NCBI GenBank assembly: GCA_964419055.1
Contig: CAYQNU010000004.1
Coordinates: 62,001 to 126,000, forward strand
From: CAYQNU01 sp964419055
GTDB taxonomy: Bacteria > Bacteroidota > Bacteroidia > Flavobacteriales_D > Parvicellaceae
DNA: 64,000 bases
Direction: 5' to 3'
Shown here: positions 52,989-62,835 of the stretch, piece by piece
How the letters are laid out: every line of letters starts with the position of its first letter
Numbering within the stretch: position 1 is the stretch's first letter
Translations under genes and position numbers: made by a program
The notes under the pieces: model-generated
What the model saw: the letters and a program-made list of their open reading frames with translations, nothing else
Database searches by the model: none
Told to the model about the DNA's origin: nothing

Positions 52989-53747
52989 ATGTGCAATTTA
53001 CTTCAAAAAATACCTTTTGTTTTTGCTTTCATTGTTTCACTCAGCTCATTCTATGCTCAAGATTTAAAAAAGGAATCCATTAAGGCACCTATATTTAGTG
53101 TTAGCTATGCTGGTCAAATGCCCTTTGGAACCTTAGCAAACCGTTTTGGCATAAATAGTTCTATTGGATTTTCGGGAGGACTGAAAACGAAAACAAATTT
53201 CCTTTTTGAATTGGAAGGCACGTTTATGTTTAGCCAAAATGTGCGAGAGGATGTTTTAAAACCTCTTAAAAATAGCGATGGATTTGTAGTTAATATTAGT
53301 GGTCAATATTCGGCAATTTTGGTTCAAGAACGAGGATTTACCGAAACAATATCAGTTGGAAAGATACTACCAATCATTGGCCCAAATCCCAATTCAGGTT
53401 TGTTATTAAAACTAGGAATTGGTACAATTCATCACAAAATTAGAATCGATAACCAAAACAACCTTGTTCCAGAATTAAACAAAAATAAATTACCATATTA
53501 CGATCGGCTCACTTTTGGTTTTTTGATAAAACAGTACATTGGGTATTATCATTTGAGTTCTAAAAGATTACAAAACTTTAATTTTGGATTCGAGTTTTAT
53601 CAAGGAATTACCAGAGGAATGAGAGATTATCAAATTGATTTAATGGGTCCCTACCGAGATTATCGATTAGATGTTTTAATTGGGGCTCGTTTAGGATGGC
53701 TTATACCTATTTATCGAAAAACAAATAAAGACTTTTATTTTGATTAA
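52989..53747 (+). CDS. Outer-membrane beta-barrel-like hypothetical protein
   Basis: A 252-residue protein with a signal peptide (residues 3-22, PFVFAFIVSLSSFYAQ). The mature sequence alternates hydrophobic and polar residues in strands (FSVSYAGQMPFGTLANRF, KTNFLFELEGTFMF, LTFGFLIKQYIGYYHL) as in a porin-like barrel, and ends near aromatic residues (KDFYFD). I cannot assign a named family. It lies 51 bases before waaA and 76 bases after the PKD gene. A role in lipopolysaccharide assembly is possible only by proximity. Confidence 0.7.
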   Translation: MCNLLQKIPFVFAFIVSLSSFYAQDLKKESIKAPIFSVSYAGQMPFGTLANRFGINSSIGFSGGLKTKTNFLFELEGTFMFSQNVREDVLKPLKNSDGFVVNISGQYSAILVQERGFTETISVGKILPIIGPNPNSGLLLKLGIGTIHHKIRIDNQNNLVPELNKNKLPYYDRLTFGFLIKQYIGYYHLSSKRLQNFNFGFEFYQGITRGMRDYQIDLMGPYRDYRLDVLIGARLGWLIPIYRKTNKDFYFD

Positions 53748-53798
53748 CGAGATACATAAACTTTTGTAGTATCTTCGCGCTCCTTTTAAAAATAGGTA

Positions 53799-55040
53799 AT
53801 GAGAGTTTTATACACATTTGGTATTCTTTTATACAAACTAGGAGTTATAATTGCAGGGTTGACAGGGAATCAAAAAGCAATAAAATGGCTAGAAGGAAGA
53901 AGAAGATGGCGAAGAAAATTAGGCCGAAAAAAATGGGATGCTCCAATTTGGATTCATGCTTCTTCATTAGGAGAATTTGAACAAGCAAAACCATTAATTG
54001 AAAAAATAAAAGAAGATTCCTTCCTTAAAGATAAGCAACTTATCATAACTTTTTTCAGTTCATCAGGATATTTGGTTAGCAAAAATTATTCATTAGCAAC
54101 AGGTGTTTATTATTTACCATTGGATATTCCCATCAATGTAAATTCATTTCTAAACATTGTTAATCCAAGTATTTCCATTTCAGTAAAATATGATTTTTGG
54201 TTCAACTATTTGAGTGAACTTCAAAAAAGAAAAATACCAACCCTATATTTTTCATGTAATTTTCGAAACAATCAATTTTACTTCAAAAAATGGGCAAGTT
54301 GGCAACGATCCTTACTGAAAAAAATAGATTTCCTTTTTTCTTTAAATGAAGAAAGTAATGAGGTATTAAAAAATTATGGTTTTTCCAACAACGGTGTTTG
54401 TGGTGACACACGTTTTGATAAGGTAGCCCAAAATGCTGAAAGGAAAACAGCTATTCCATTAATTGAAAAATTTAAAAACAATGATTTATTGCTTATTGCA
54501 GGAAGCTGCTGGCCTATTGAAGAAGAAATAGTTTCGTTGTACCATAAATCCCATCCAAATGAAAAAATTATCTTGGCTCCTCATGATGTTAGCTCGAGCA
54601 GAATTGAAGAAATAAGTAAACTATTTAATGGGGAATCTATTTTGTATTCAGAACTCAATGAAGAAAATGCTTTAAACTATTCGGTTGTTATAATTGACAA
54701 TATTGGTATGTTATCTAACCTATATCAATACGGTGATGTGGCATTCGTTGGTGGTGGTTTTACAAATGATTTACATAATATTTTGGAACCGGCAGCTATG
54801 AATAATGTAATTATGTATGGTAATTCTTTTTCGAAATACCCTGAAGGCGAGGAGTTAATTAAATATGGTGGAAGTTTTTCGATTAGCAACTATGAAGAAT
54901 TTGAAAGAAGAATGGTTTTTTTTCAAAATGATTCAACTTCATTGAATCAAATGAAAATGCTATGTAAACAATTTGTTCATCAACACAAAGGTGCAACAAA
55001 TATCGTTTTTGAAAAGGTCAAAGCACTAATGTTTCAGTAA
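53799..55040 (+). CDS. waaA: 3-deoxy-D-manno-octulosonic acid transferase
   Basis: A 413-residue GT-B glycosyltransferase that adds Kdo to lipid A precursor at the inner membrane. An N-terminal hydrophobic helix (about 1-22) is followed by WIHASSLGEFEQAKPLIEKI, and ITFFSSSGYLVSK. The second half has LLIAGSCWPIEEE, IILAPHDVSS, and the Kdo-binding Gly-rich FVGGGFTNDLHNILEPAAMNN with the conserved Glu. These are standard KdtA/WaaA landmarks. Confidence 0.95.
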   Translation: MRVLYTFGILLYKLGVIIAGLTGNQKAIKWLEGRRRWRRKLGRKKWDAPIWIHASSLGEFEQAKPLIEKIKEDSFLKDKQLIITFFSSSGYLVSKNYSLATGVYYLPLDIPINVNSFLNIVNPSISISVKYDFWFNYLSELQKRKIPTLYFSCNFRNNQFYFKKWASWQRSLLKKIDFLFSLNEESNEVLKNYGFSNNGVCGDTRFDKVAQNAERKTAIPLIEKFKNNDLLLIAGSCWPIEEEIVSLYHKSHPNEKIILAPHDVSSSRIEEISKLFNGESILYSELNEENALNYSVVIIDNIGMLSNLYQYGDVAFVGGGFTNDLHNILEPAAMNNVIMYGNSFSKYPEGEELIKYGGSFSISNYEEFERRMVFFQNDSTSLNQMKMLCKQFVHQHKGATNIVFEKVKALMFQ

Positions 55041-55161
55041 AACAGGTATGCTTTTTGTTCACCCTTAAAAAATTTAATTTAAAATATTGTATAAGTGGTC
55101 AAGCTGGCTGTTTATTTTTAATTAAATTTGAACCGATTTTAACACCATCTTTAGTTGAATT

Positions 55162-57708
55162 TTGCAAATTAAGACGCTTGTAATTATATTACTTTTATGT
55201 ACATCCCAACAGATGTATTATAGTCAAGGGAATAATTGTGCAAACGCAGATCCTTTTTGCACGCAACAAGGCGCTAACTTCCCTGCTTCTGTAAACACTA
55301 CCGCACAATCGGGTGCTAATTACGGTTGCCTTATAGATCAACCCAATCCTGCTTGGTATTATTTACAAATTGGTACAAGTGGTAATATCACAATTGGTTT
55401 AACCAATAATGCTGGTGGTGGTTCAGCAGTAGACATCGATTTTGCTCTTTGGGGTCCATTCACATCTGCAACTGGTGGATGTTTACCAAACTCTACACCG
55501 ATAGATTGCAGTTTTGACCCTCAAGCTAGTGAAACAGTTCAGATTAATAATGCCATAGCTGGACAATTTTATTTATTATTAATAACAAATTATGACAACG
55601 AACCGACAAATATAAGTGCCTCCCAAACAGGTGGAACTGGGGCCACAGATTGTACAATTTTATTGCCTTGTGATATAACTGGACTTACGGCCAATTTAAC
55701 TGGATGTTCATCAAATCCAACTTACACCTTTTCTTCTAGTGGCACAGTAACCTTTACCGATCCTCCCACTACAGGGCAGTTAATTGTTTCCAATTGTTCT
55801 GGTCAGCAGCAAGTTTTTAATCCTCCCTTTGGAACATCAGTCAATTATACATTTACGAATACACCTGCAAATGGACAGAACTGCAACATTACTGCTTCTT
55901 TTACAGCTGCTAGTGCTTGTACAATGACCACTCCAATATTGACTCCAAGTCCAATTATTTCTCTTACAGCCGATTGTAATTCAGGAGGGGGTGGATTAAG
56001 TGGAGTAGTTACTTTTCAAAACGGACACCCTGGTTCAAATCTCATTATTCAAGCTACAGATGGTGTTAATACAGTACAAACAAGTATACCAATGCCAGCA
56101 TCTTCACCTCAAAATTATTCATTGACGGGTTTGAGCACCACAAATTTAAATTACACGTTAACCTATTACTTTAGTGACAACCCAAACTGTCCGTTGATTC
56201 AAACGGTGAATTGTGCATGTGCCACTTTTTCGTTGAACAATGTTGCCTCAATAAACGAAACATGTCCTAATTCCTGTAACGGTGCTATTACAATAAATGC
56301 ACCTGGAGCAAATCAATTTAGCATCAATAATGGCACAACTTTTCAGGCAACCAATCAATTCAACAATCTTTGCGCTGGAACATATACTGCTGTGGCAACA
56401 GATATTAATGGGTGTTCTGCTAATCAAGTTGTTACCATCACCAGTCCCTCTCCGCTAACGGCAACCATAACAGGAAATACGCAAGTATGTATTGGCGGAA
56501 ATACTACCCTAACAGGAAATGCTTCTGGTGGAACTGCTCCTTATACTTATAGTTGGGATAACGGCATAACTACCACACAAAATACAGTTTCTCCAGCATC
56601 CAACCAAGCCTTTTGTTTGACAGTAACGGATGCCAATGGTTGTGTATCTGCTCAGACATGCACCACTGTGACTGTTGCAACACCCATGATTGTAAATGCT
56701 TCAATAGATGAAACCATATGTTTAGGTGAATCGATAGCTATTAGTGCAATAGCATCTGGTGGAGACGGAGGTCCTTATATTTACACTTGGAATCAAGGAT
56801 TAGGACAAGGACAAGGTCACACCGTATCACCTCTGACCACAACAATTTATTCGGTAAGCGTTACAGATGGATGCGGAACGCCTCCAGCAAATGATAACGT
56901 GACCATTACCGTTATAACCCCGCCTTCAATTTCATTTACAGGTGACATTCTAGAAAGTTGTCCACCTTTGGTTACGACTTTTACTTCAGTAAATGTACCT
57001 TTAGGATCTCAATGTTTATGGGATTTTGGAAATGGATCAACATCAAATAATTGTGGTACAGCAACAAACACTTTTGTATTTTCAGGATGTGAAGATATTT
57101 CACTTACCGTAACAACCGCTGATGGTTGTGTTTACACAGTCGCAAATACTGATTATGTATGTGTAAGTCCTGTTCCAAATCTAAATTTTTCATACGCACC
57201 GCAAATATTAACTGAATCAAATTCCACAGCCTATTTTACGAATCAGAGTTCAAATGCAACCTCTTATACTTGGACAATAGATACTCAAGGAGCTAATTAT
57301 GTTACAACAGACGAAAAGCCAACATATGTTTTCCCAGGAGTTGCAGGTTTTTACGAAGTTTGTATTTCTGGCGCTAGTTCTAGTGATTGTCCAGCAATTT
57401 ACTGTCAAGAGATTGAGGTAAAAGAAGATTTTTTACTTTTTGTTCCTAACGCATTTACACCAAATGATGATTCCTTTAATGATTCCTTTACGCCTATAAT
57501 CTCAGGTTTTAAAAAAGAAACCTATGTTTTTTATGTTTTTAACCGATGGGGACAAGTGGTTTTTAAAAGCACTACTCCGGGTGAAGGTTGGGACGGAACT
57601 ATGCAGAAATCACCCGTTCCTGAAGGTGTATATTCTTGGAAAATAGAAGTAACCGATTTTCTTAACGAAGAGCACAAAGTAATTGGTCATGTCACCTTAG
57701 TTTATTGA
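55162..57708 (+). CDS. Large secreted protein with SprB repeat, PKD domains and T9SS type B sorting domain
   Basis: An 848-residue surface protein starting at TTG 55162; an in-frame stop just upstream excludes longer starts. Signal peptide (QIKTLVIILLLCTSQQMYYSQG), then an N-terminal domain with NCANADPFCTQQGANFPAS and NYGCLIDQPNPAWYYLQIG. A Cys-containing beta module follows, then a SprB-like repeat (about 355-430), immunoglobulin-like and PKD units (about 430-740, CLWDFGNGSTS), and a gliding-motility-type C-terminal domain (FVPNAFTPNDDSFNDSF ... GWDGT). Paralogue of the 1469-residue protein downstream. Likely an adhesin or gliding-related surface filament. Confidence 0.88.
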   Translation: MQIKTLVIILLLCTSQQMYYSQGNNCANADPFCTQQGANFPASVNTTAQSGANYGCLIDQPNPAWYYLQIGTSGNITIGLTNNAGGGSAVDIDFALWGPFTSATGGCLPNSTPIDCSFDPQASETVQINNAIAGQFYLLLITNYDNEPTNISASQTGGTGATDCTILLPCDITGLTANLTGCSSNPTYTFSSSGTVTFTDPPTTGQLIVSNCSGQQQVFNPPFGTSVNYTFTNTPANGQNCNITASFTAASACTMTTPILTPSPIISLTADCNSGGGGLSGVVTFQNGHPGSNLIIQATDGVNTVQTSIPMPASSPQNYSLTGLSTTNLNYTLTYYFSDNPNCPLIQTVNCACATFSLNNVASINETCPNSCNGAITINAPGANQFSINNGTTFQATNQFNNLCAGTYTAVATDINGCSANQVVTITSPSPLTATITGNTQVCIGGNTTLTGNASGGTAPYTYSWDNGITTTQNTVSPASNQAFCLTVTDANGCVSAQTCTTVTVATPMIVNASIDETICLGESIAISAIASGGDGGPYIYTWNQGLGQGQGHTVSPLTTTIYSVSVTDGCGTPPANDNVTITVITPPSISFTGDILESCPPLVTTFTSVNVPLGSQCLWDFGNGSTSNNCGTATNTFVFSGCEDISLTVTTADGCVYTVANTDYVCVSPVPNLNFSYAPQILTESNSTAYFTNQSSNATSYTWTIDTQGANYVTTDEKPTYVFPGVAGFYEVCISGASSSDCPAIYCQEIEVKEDFLLFVPNAFTPNDDSFNDSFTPIISGFKKETYVFYVFNRWGQVVFKSTTPGEGWDGTMQKSPVPEGVYSWKIEVTDFLNEEHKVIGHVTLVY

Positions 57709-57778
57709 CGAATATTTTCATCTTTTATTCAATCGTCATAATTATTGTGACAAAAAAGATAAAGATTCTAAATTTTAT

Positions 57779-57786
57779 TACATTTG
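57779..57786 (+). promoter_or_regulatory. -7 element of the small secreted protein gene
   Basis: TACATTTG, a perfect TAnnTTTG, 50 bases before the ATG. No -33 TTG is found at standard spacing. Confidence 0.35.
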
Positions 57787-57835
57787 TGGCAACCAATGTC
57801 CAATCGTTTCGTCAAAGAAACTCAATAGAATCAAT

Positions 57836-58186
57836 ATGAAAATAATTATCGCAAGTATATTATTGTTAATAGCATGCACTATAAGAGCACAAAATTCTGA
57901 AAAAACAATAGTTCAAAAATCTGATGTTAGATTCGTTAATTCACAATCAGCAACGTTTCAAATAGATTCAGTAATGTTGTCTAAAAAGAATCAGCCACAA
58001 GTTGATACTGAAAAAACCGTTGAATATTATGATGATTACATAAAGGCATTAGAAATAAAAATTGCCTACGTAAAAGCTGATGCCAATTTAACTTCAGAAG
58101 CTGAAAAAAATGGTTGGTTTGTCCAAATGGATTCATATTTAAACAAGGCAAAATTAGAACGTTCCGCTTTAATAAAATCAAAATAA
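57836..58186 (+). CDS. Small secreted hypothetical protein
   Basis: A 116-residue protein with a signal peptide (KIIIASILLLIACTIRAQ). The mature 97 residues are charged and probably helical in the second half (YYDDYIKALEIKIAYVKAD and QMDSYLNKAKLERSALIK). I do not recognise the family. It lies between two large T9SS type B paralogues, 13 bases before the second, so it may be co-transcribed with it. A role as its periplasmic or surface partner is only a guess. Confidence 0.6.
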   Translation: MKIIIASILLLIACTIRAQNSEKTIVQKSDVRFVNSQSATFQIDSVMLSKKNQPQVDTEKTVEYYDDYIKALEIKIAYVKADANLTSEAEKNGWFVQMDSYLNKAKLERSALIKSK

Positions 58187-58199
58187 AGAATCCAACAAG

Positions 58200-61100
58200 A
58201 TGAAAAAAATAATAAACCTTCTTTCCTTGTTGTTTGTGATGACTTTAAGTTCAAATTTTTACAGTCAAGGAGTCAATTGTGCAGATGCCGATCCATTTTG
58301 TACTCAAACAGGTTCTAATTTCCCTGCCTCTACTAACACTACAGCGCAAACAGGTGCTAATTATGGCTGTTTGGGAAGTCAACCCAATCCAGCTTGGTAC
58401 TATTTAAGAATAGGTACTAATGGAAACGTTATGATTAATCTGAATAACTCTGCCAATGTTGATATTGATTTTGCAATTTGGGGTCCATTTACTACACCAA
58501 CTGGTGGTTGTTTACCAACAGGTTCACCAATAGATTGTAGTTTTAGTACTGCAGCTACTGAAGTAGTTGACATAACAGGGGCAGTTGCTGGTCAATACTA
58601 TTTGTTATTAATTACCAACTTTTCTGGGCAAGCCACCAATATATCAGCAACAGCAGGTAATGCTCCTGGGAATCCTGACGGTACTACTGATTGTACAATA
58701 GTTAACCCAGTAGTGTGCTCTATGACAGGATTAACTGCTGCAGTTACTGCTTGTTCGAGTTCACCATTTCTTGAGTTCACAGCAAGTGGTACCGTTACCT
58801 ACACAAACCCACCAACAACAGGAACATTGACAGTAACCAATTGTTATGGGCAACAACAAGTTTTTAATCCTCCATTTGGAACCTCCGTCAATTATTCCTT
58901 TCCGGGATTACCTCAAGATGGTCTCAATTGTAATATTACTGCTACCTTTTCTGCCGCACCCGCGTGTACCATGACAACCCCCGTGTTGGCTCCCTCTCCT
59001 ATTACTAACTTTACTTCAAATTGTACAGTAGGTGGTGGGGCGATGAATGGAACCATCACTTTCAGTAATGGTCATCCCGGTGCTAATTTAATTGTTCAAG
59101 TTTCTGATGGCACTACCACTCAAACAAGCACTATTCCAATGCCTTCAGCTTCACCAGCCAATTGGTCGGTTACGGGATTAAATCCTGCTGTTAACCCTTA
59201 CACCATAACTTATTTCTTCAGTGATAATCCCAGTTGTTCACAAAGTCAAGTTGTGAATTGCGGGTGTTCAGCAGAAGGAGGAACAGGTACAGCTTCAATC
59301 AATGGCAATTCAACTAATAACTACATTTTATGTGAAGATGATGAATTAAACATAAACACAAATAATGATTTTGCTTTTCCTGATAATATAGGACCAATAG
59401 GAGGTTTTGCTTATCAACCAGGTTTGGCTTATTTGGTGTACTCTTGTGCTCCTACTCCAGGTTTATTTCCAGGATCAGACCCTTGTTTTCAAGGTTTAAT
59501 TCCTGTTTTAAACAATTTACAAGATTTTGATGATGCCGTTTCTTATTTTCAAAGTTTAGGTGGAGCTGGTACATTTACTAATAACCAATTATTTTTTACA
59601 CCTATTACTTTATACCACTATGATCCGGTAGCTGGAAACTATATTATCAATTCAAACTGTTGGGATTTAGGAACGGTTACTCAAGTGACTTATTTAAATC
59701 CAATTCAAAATACAATTGTACCTAACTGTACTAATGGAACCGCTGTTGTAACTTTAACGGGAGGATACCCTCAACTTTTTGGCGGCAACTTTACCGCATC
59801 TGGATTAACACCTGCTACTGCTTCTTTTGGCAACACTTCTGCAACTCATGGTGGAACAATAACCATCAATGGTCTACAAAACGGTAATATGTATTCATTC
59901 ACTGTTACCGATGGGAACGGTTGTCCACATACAGTTTCAGGCGGACCTTTTGTTGGTACACCGGTCGCTGCGGCTGGAACTGACGCTGTATTTTGTGCTT
60001 TAACTGGAACATTAGGAGCAACACCTTTAACTTTTGGAACCGGAACTTGGACTGGACCAGCAGGTATAACTTTTACAAATGCCACAAGCGCAACTTCTGG
60101 TGTAAATGCAACTGCAGCTGGCAGTTATACATTAACTTGGACAGCCTCCAATGGTGCTGGTTGCACAACTACTGATCAAGTAGTTGTACAATTCTCAAAT
60201 GTTCAATACACACAAACACCGACTAACCCAACCTGCGGTAATGCTGACGGTCAAATAGTTCTATCTGGAAATAGTGGAATAGCGCCCTACACCTATTCTA
60301 TAAATGGTGGAACAACTTCTCAAGCTTCAGGCACTTTTACAAATTTGACTGCAGGAACCTATAATATTGTGGTAACAGATGCTTTGAATTGTACTGAAAC
60401 TGGAACAATAACTCTTTCTAATATTGGAGGTCCAGTTATTAATGCTATTAACCCTGTAAACATAAATTGTAACGGACAATGTACAGGAAGTATATCCATT
60501 AATGCTACAGGAGCTACTCAATTTAGTATAAATAATGGAACAACTTTCCAACCGTTGAATACATTCACAGGTCTATGTGATGGCACATATGATATAGTTG
60601 TTGCTGATGCGATAGGTTGTACTACTTCAGGTACTACCACCATTACTGAACCTACAGCTTTAACCTCTTCCACAACGCAAGTTAACTTATCTTGTGCCAA
60701 TGTTTGCATTGGTTCAATTACTGTAACTGCAAATGGCGGAACCGCACCTTATCAATACAGTATTGATAACGGTGTAACCAATCAAATTGCAAGTACATTT
60801 TCAAACTTATGTGCAGGAAACTATACTATTTTAGTTACTGATGCTCTAGGTTGTACTTCTACTAATGCAGTTACCATAACCCAACCAACACCTATTACCC
60901 TAACTTTAGGAATAACAAATGCTACTTGCGCTGGTTTGTGCAACGGAATGATCAATTCAATACCTGCTGGAGGAACCGGAACTTATACCTACACTTGGAC
61001 ACCTGCTGTAGGTGGAAATGTACCTTTAGTTACCAATATTTGTGCTGGAACCTATTCTTTAACAGTAGCCGATGCTAATGGATGTAGTATTACCGACAAT

Positions 61101-62609
61101 AACATTATTGTGACAGCTCCAGCTGCAGTTACCATTACTTCAGTACCAACTACCGATGAATTGTGTGGGAATGATTGTACCGGTTCATTAACTATAAATG
61201 CTACAGGCGCTACACAATTTAGTATTAACAACGGGGCAACTTTTCAAGCAAATGGCACATTCAACAACTTATGTCAAGGTACTTACGACATTGTAGTGCA
61301 AGATGCAGCTGGTTGTCAAGCAACAGATGTTGCTGTTATTTCTGGACCAACGCCCGTGACTATTTCTTCTACAGGGACCACCACTATTTGTATTGGTGGA
61401 ACAGCTCCTTTAACAGCTACCGCAAATGGTGGTGTTGGAGGATTCACTTATACTTGGGATAATGGTGGAACAACACAAAATATAAATGTTTCACCTATTG
61501 CTTCGCAAAACTATTGTGTAACTGCTGAAGATGCTAATGGATGTGTTACACCTCAAGTTTGCGAATTAGTAACCTTAAATCCAGCTTTAAGTGTTGTCGC
61601 TTTAAGCAATCAATCAATTTGTATTGGTCAATCGGCTCAAATATCTGCATTAGCAAGTGGTGGTAACGGTGGTCCCTATACATACACTTGGAATCAAGGA
61701 GTAGGTGCGGGCCAAAATCAAACTGTAACACCAACCTTTACTACCTTATATACAGTAACAGTAATTGATAATTGTGGTACACCGGCAGCAACTGCTAGTG
61801 TTACTATAACGGTAAACAATACTCCAAATATTTCCTTTTCAGGAGATAATTTAAGTGGTTGTGCCCCTGTAAACACAACTTTTACTGATGTAAATGTACC
61901 AGCAGGTTCTACTTGTTTGTGGAGTTTCGGTGACGGTGGCACTTCTACAGACTGTAACATTGTTAATTACACATTTAACCAACCTGGCTGTTGGGATATT
62001 ACGCTTTCGATAGTAACTCCAGAAGGTTGTCCTACTAGTGCAACATTAGCTGATTATGTTTGTGCATACGATTATCCAACACCAAATTTTACATTTGAAC
62101 CACAGCCAACTACCATTTTAAATACTGAAATCAACTTCACCAACACAACTTCTAATGGAGCTACTTATATTTGGAGTTTTGATACTTTAGGAGTGAATGG
62201 AAGCAGCACATCTGTTAACCCTACTTTTGTATTTCCTTCCGAACCTGGCAGTTATTTAGTGTGTTTGGAGGCATTTACAACAGAAGGTTGTCCTGCAGAA
62301 ATTTGTCAAAATGTAATCATTTTAGATGAATTTATTTTATACGTTCCCAATGCATTTACACCAGATGGAGATGCAAAAAACCCGACATTCTTTCCTGTAA
62401 TTTCTGGAATCGAACCAATGTCCTATGAATTCTTGATCTTTAATAGATGGGGTCAACTCATTTTTGAAAGTAATTTTCCAGGACAAGGTTGGGACGGAAC
62501 CTATAATGGAGTAATCTCTCAACAAGATGTATATGTTTGGAAACTAAATGTTGAAGATGTTACAGGTAAGTCACATAGTTACATTGGACACGTTACTTTA
62601 GTTAGATAG
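58200..62609 (+). CDS. Very large secreted protein with multiple SprB repeats, PKD domain and T9SS type B sorting domain
   Basis: A 1469-residue surface protein. Signal peptide (KKIINLLSLLFVMTLSSNFYSQG), then the N-terminal domain shared with the upstream paralogue (NCADADPFCTQTGSNFPAS, NPAWYYLRIG). An unshared region (about 360-660) follows. About five SprB-like repeats run from 668 to 1050, each with an N-G-T or N-G-A turn and a late GTYDIVV or GTYNIVV strand. Then come Ig-like units, a PKD domain (about 1235-1305, CLWSFGDGGTSTDC) and a type B sorting domain (VPNAFTPDGDAKNPTF, QGWDGTYNG, HVTLVR). SprB-type repeats occur in gliding adhesins; that role here is inferred. Confidence 0.9.
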   Translation: MKKIINLLSLLFVMTLSSNFYSQGVNCADADPFCTQTGSNFPASTNTTAQTGANYGCLGSQPNPAWYYLRIGTNGNVMINLNNSANVDIDFAIWGPFTTPTGGCLPTGSPIDCSFSTAATEVVDITGAVAGQYYLLLITNFSGQATNISATAGNAPGNPDGTTDCTIVNPVVCSMTGLTAAVTACSSSPFLEFTASGTVTYTNPPTTGTLTVTNCYGQQQVFNPPFGTSVNYSFPGLPQDGLNCNITATFSAAPACTMTTPVLAPSPITNFTSNCTVGGGAMNGTITFSNGHPGANLIVQVSDGTTTQTSTIPMPSASPANWSVTGLNPAVNPYTITYFFSDNPSCSQSQVVNCGCSAEGGTGTASINGNSTNNYILCEDDELNINTNNDFAFPDNIGPIGGFAYQPGLAYLVYSCAPTPGLFPGSDPCFQGLIPVLNNLQDFDDAVSYFQSLGGAGTFTNNQLFFTPITLYHYDPVAGNYIINSNCWDLGTVTQVTYLNPIQNTIVPNCTNGTAVVTLTGGYPQLFGGNFTASGLTPATASFGNTSATHGGTITINGLQNGNMYSFTVTDGNGCPHTVSGGPFVGTPVAAAGTDAVFCALTGTLGATPLTFGTGTWTGPAGITFTNATSATSGVNATAAGSYTLTWTASNGAGCTTTDQVVVQFSNVQYTQTPTNPTCGNADGQIVLSGNSGIAPYTYSINGGTTSQASGTFTNLTAGTYNIVVTDALNCTETGTITLSNIGGPVINAINPVNINCNGQCTGSISINATGATQFSINNGTTFQPLNTFTGLCDGTYDIVVADAIGCTTSGTTTITEPTALTSSTTQVNLSCANVCIGSITVTANGGTAPYQYSIDNGVTNQIASTFSNLCAGNYTILVTDALGCTSTNAVTITQPTPITLTLGITNATCAGLCNGMINSIPAGGTGTYTYTWTPAVGGNVPLVTNICAGTYSLTVADANGCSITDNNIIVTAPAAVTITSVPTTDELCGNDCTGSLTINATGATQFSINNGATFQANGTFNNLCQGTYDIVVQDAAGCQATDVAVISGPTPVTISSTGTTTICIGGTAPLTATANGGVGGFTYTWDNGGTTQNINVSPIASQNYCVTAEDANGCVTPQVCELVTLNPALSVVALSNQSICIGQSAQISALASGGNGGPYTYTWNQGVGAGQNQTVTPTFTTLYTVTVIDNCGTPAATASVTITVNNTPNISFSGDNLSGCAPVNTTFTDVNVPAGSTCLWSFGDGGTSTDCNIVNYTFNQPGCWDITLSIVTPEGCPTSATLADYVCAYDYPTPNFTFEPQPTTILNTEINFTNTTSNGATYIWSFDTLGVNGSSTSVNPTFVFPSEPGSYLVCLEAFTTEGCPAEICQNVIILDEFILYVPNAFTPDGDAKNPTFFPVISGIEPMSYEFLIFNRWGQLIFESNFPGQGWDGTYNGVISQQDVYVWKLNVEDVTGKSHSYIGHVTLVR

Positions 62610-62626
62610 TCCAAAAATACCATATT

Positions 62627-62668
62627 AAAAATCCCATTTTGAATAGTCAAAATGGGATTTTTTTTGAT
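62627..62668 (+). terminator. Intrinsic terminator of the large T9SS gene
   Basis: A 16-bp stem AAAAATCCCATTTTGA (62627-62642) with its complement (62647-62662) around a 4-base loop, followed by Ts, 17 bases after the stop. Confidence 0.9.
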
Positions 62669-62835
62669 TATAAAACAAAAAACATTAAAGAATTCGAACA
62701 TCTTAAAGAATATAGTTAAAGTAACAATTTTAAATGTTCACTTTAACTTGGCAAATTGGTTATAGAATATTCCTTATAATTTGATTTATCAAATATTTTC
62801 TATTCTTTACAGAAAACACTACATTCTTAAATCAA

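Noticed and set aside
58200..62609. CRISPR-like or satellite repeats in the large T9SS gene
   Set aside because: The repetition is at the protein level (SprB-like and Ig-like units) with diverged DNA; there are no regularly spaced identical DNA repeats.
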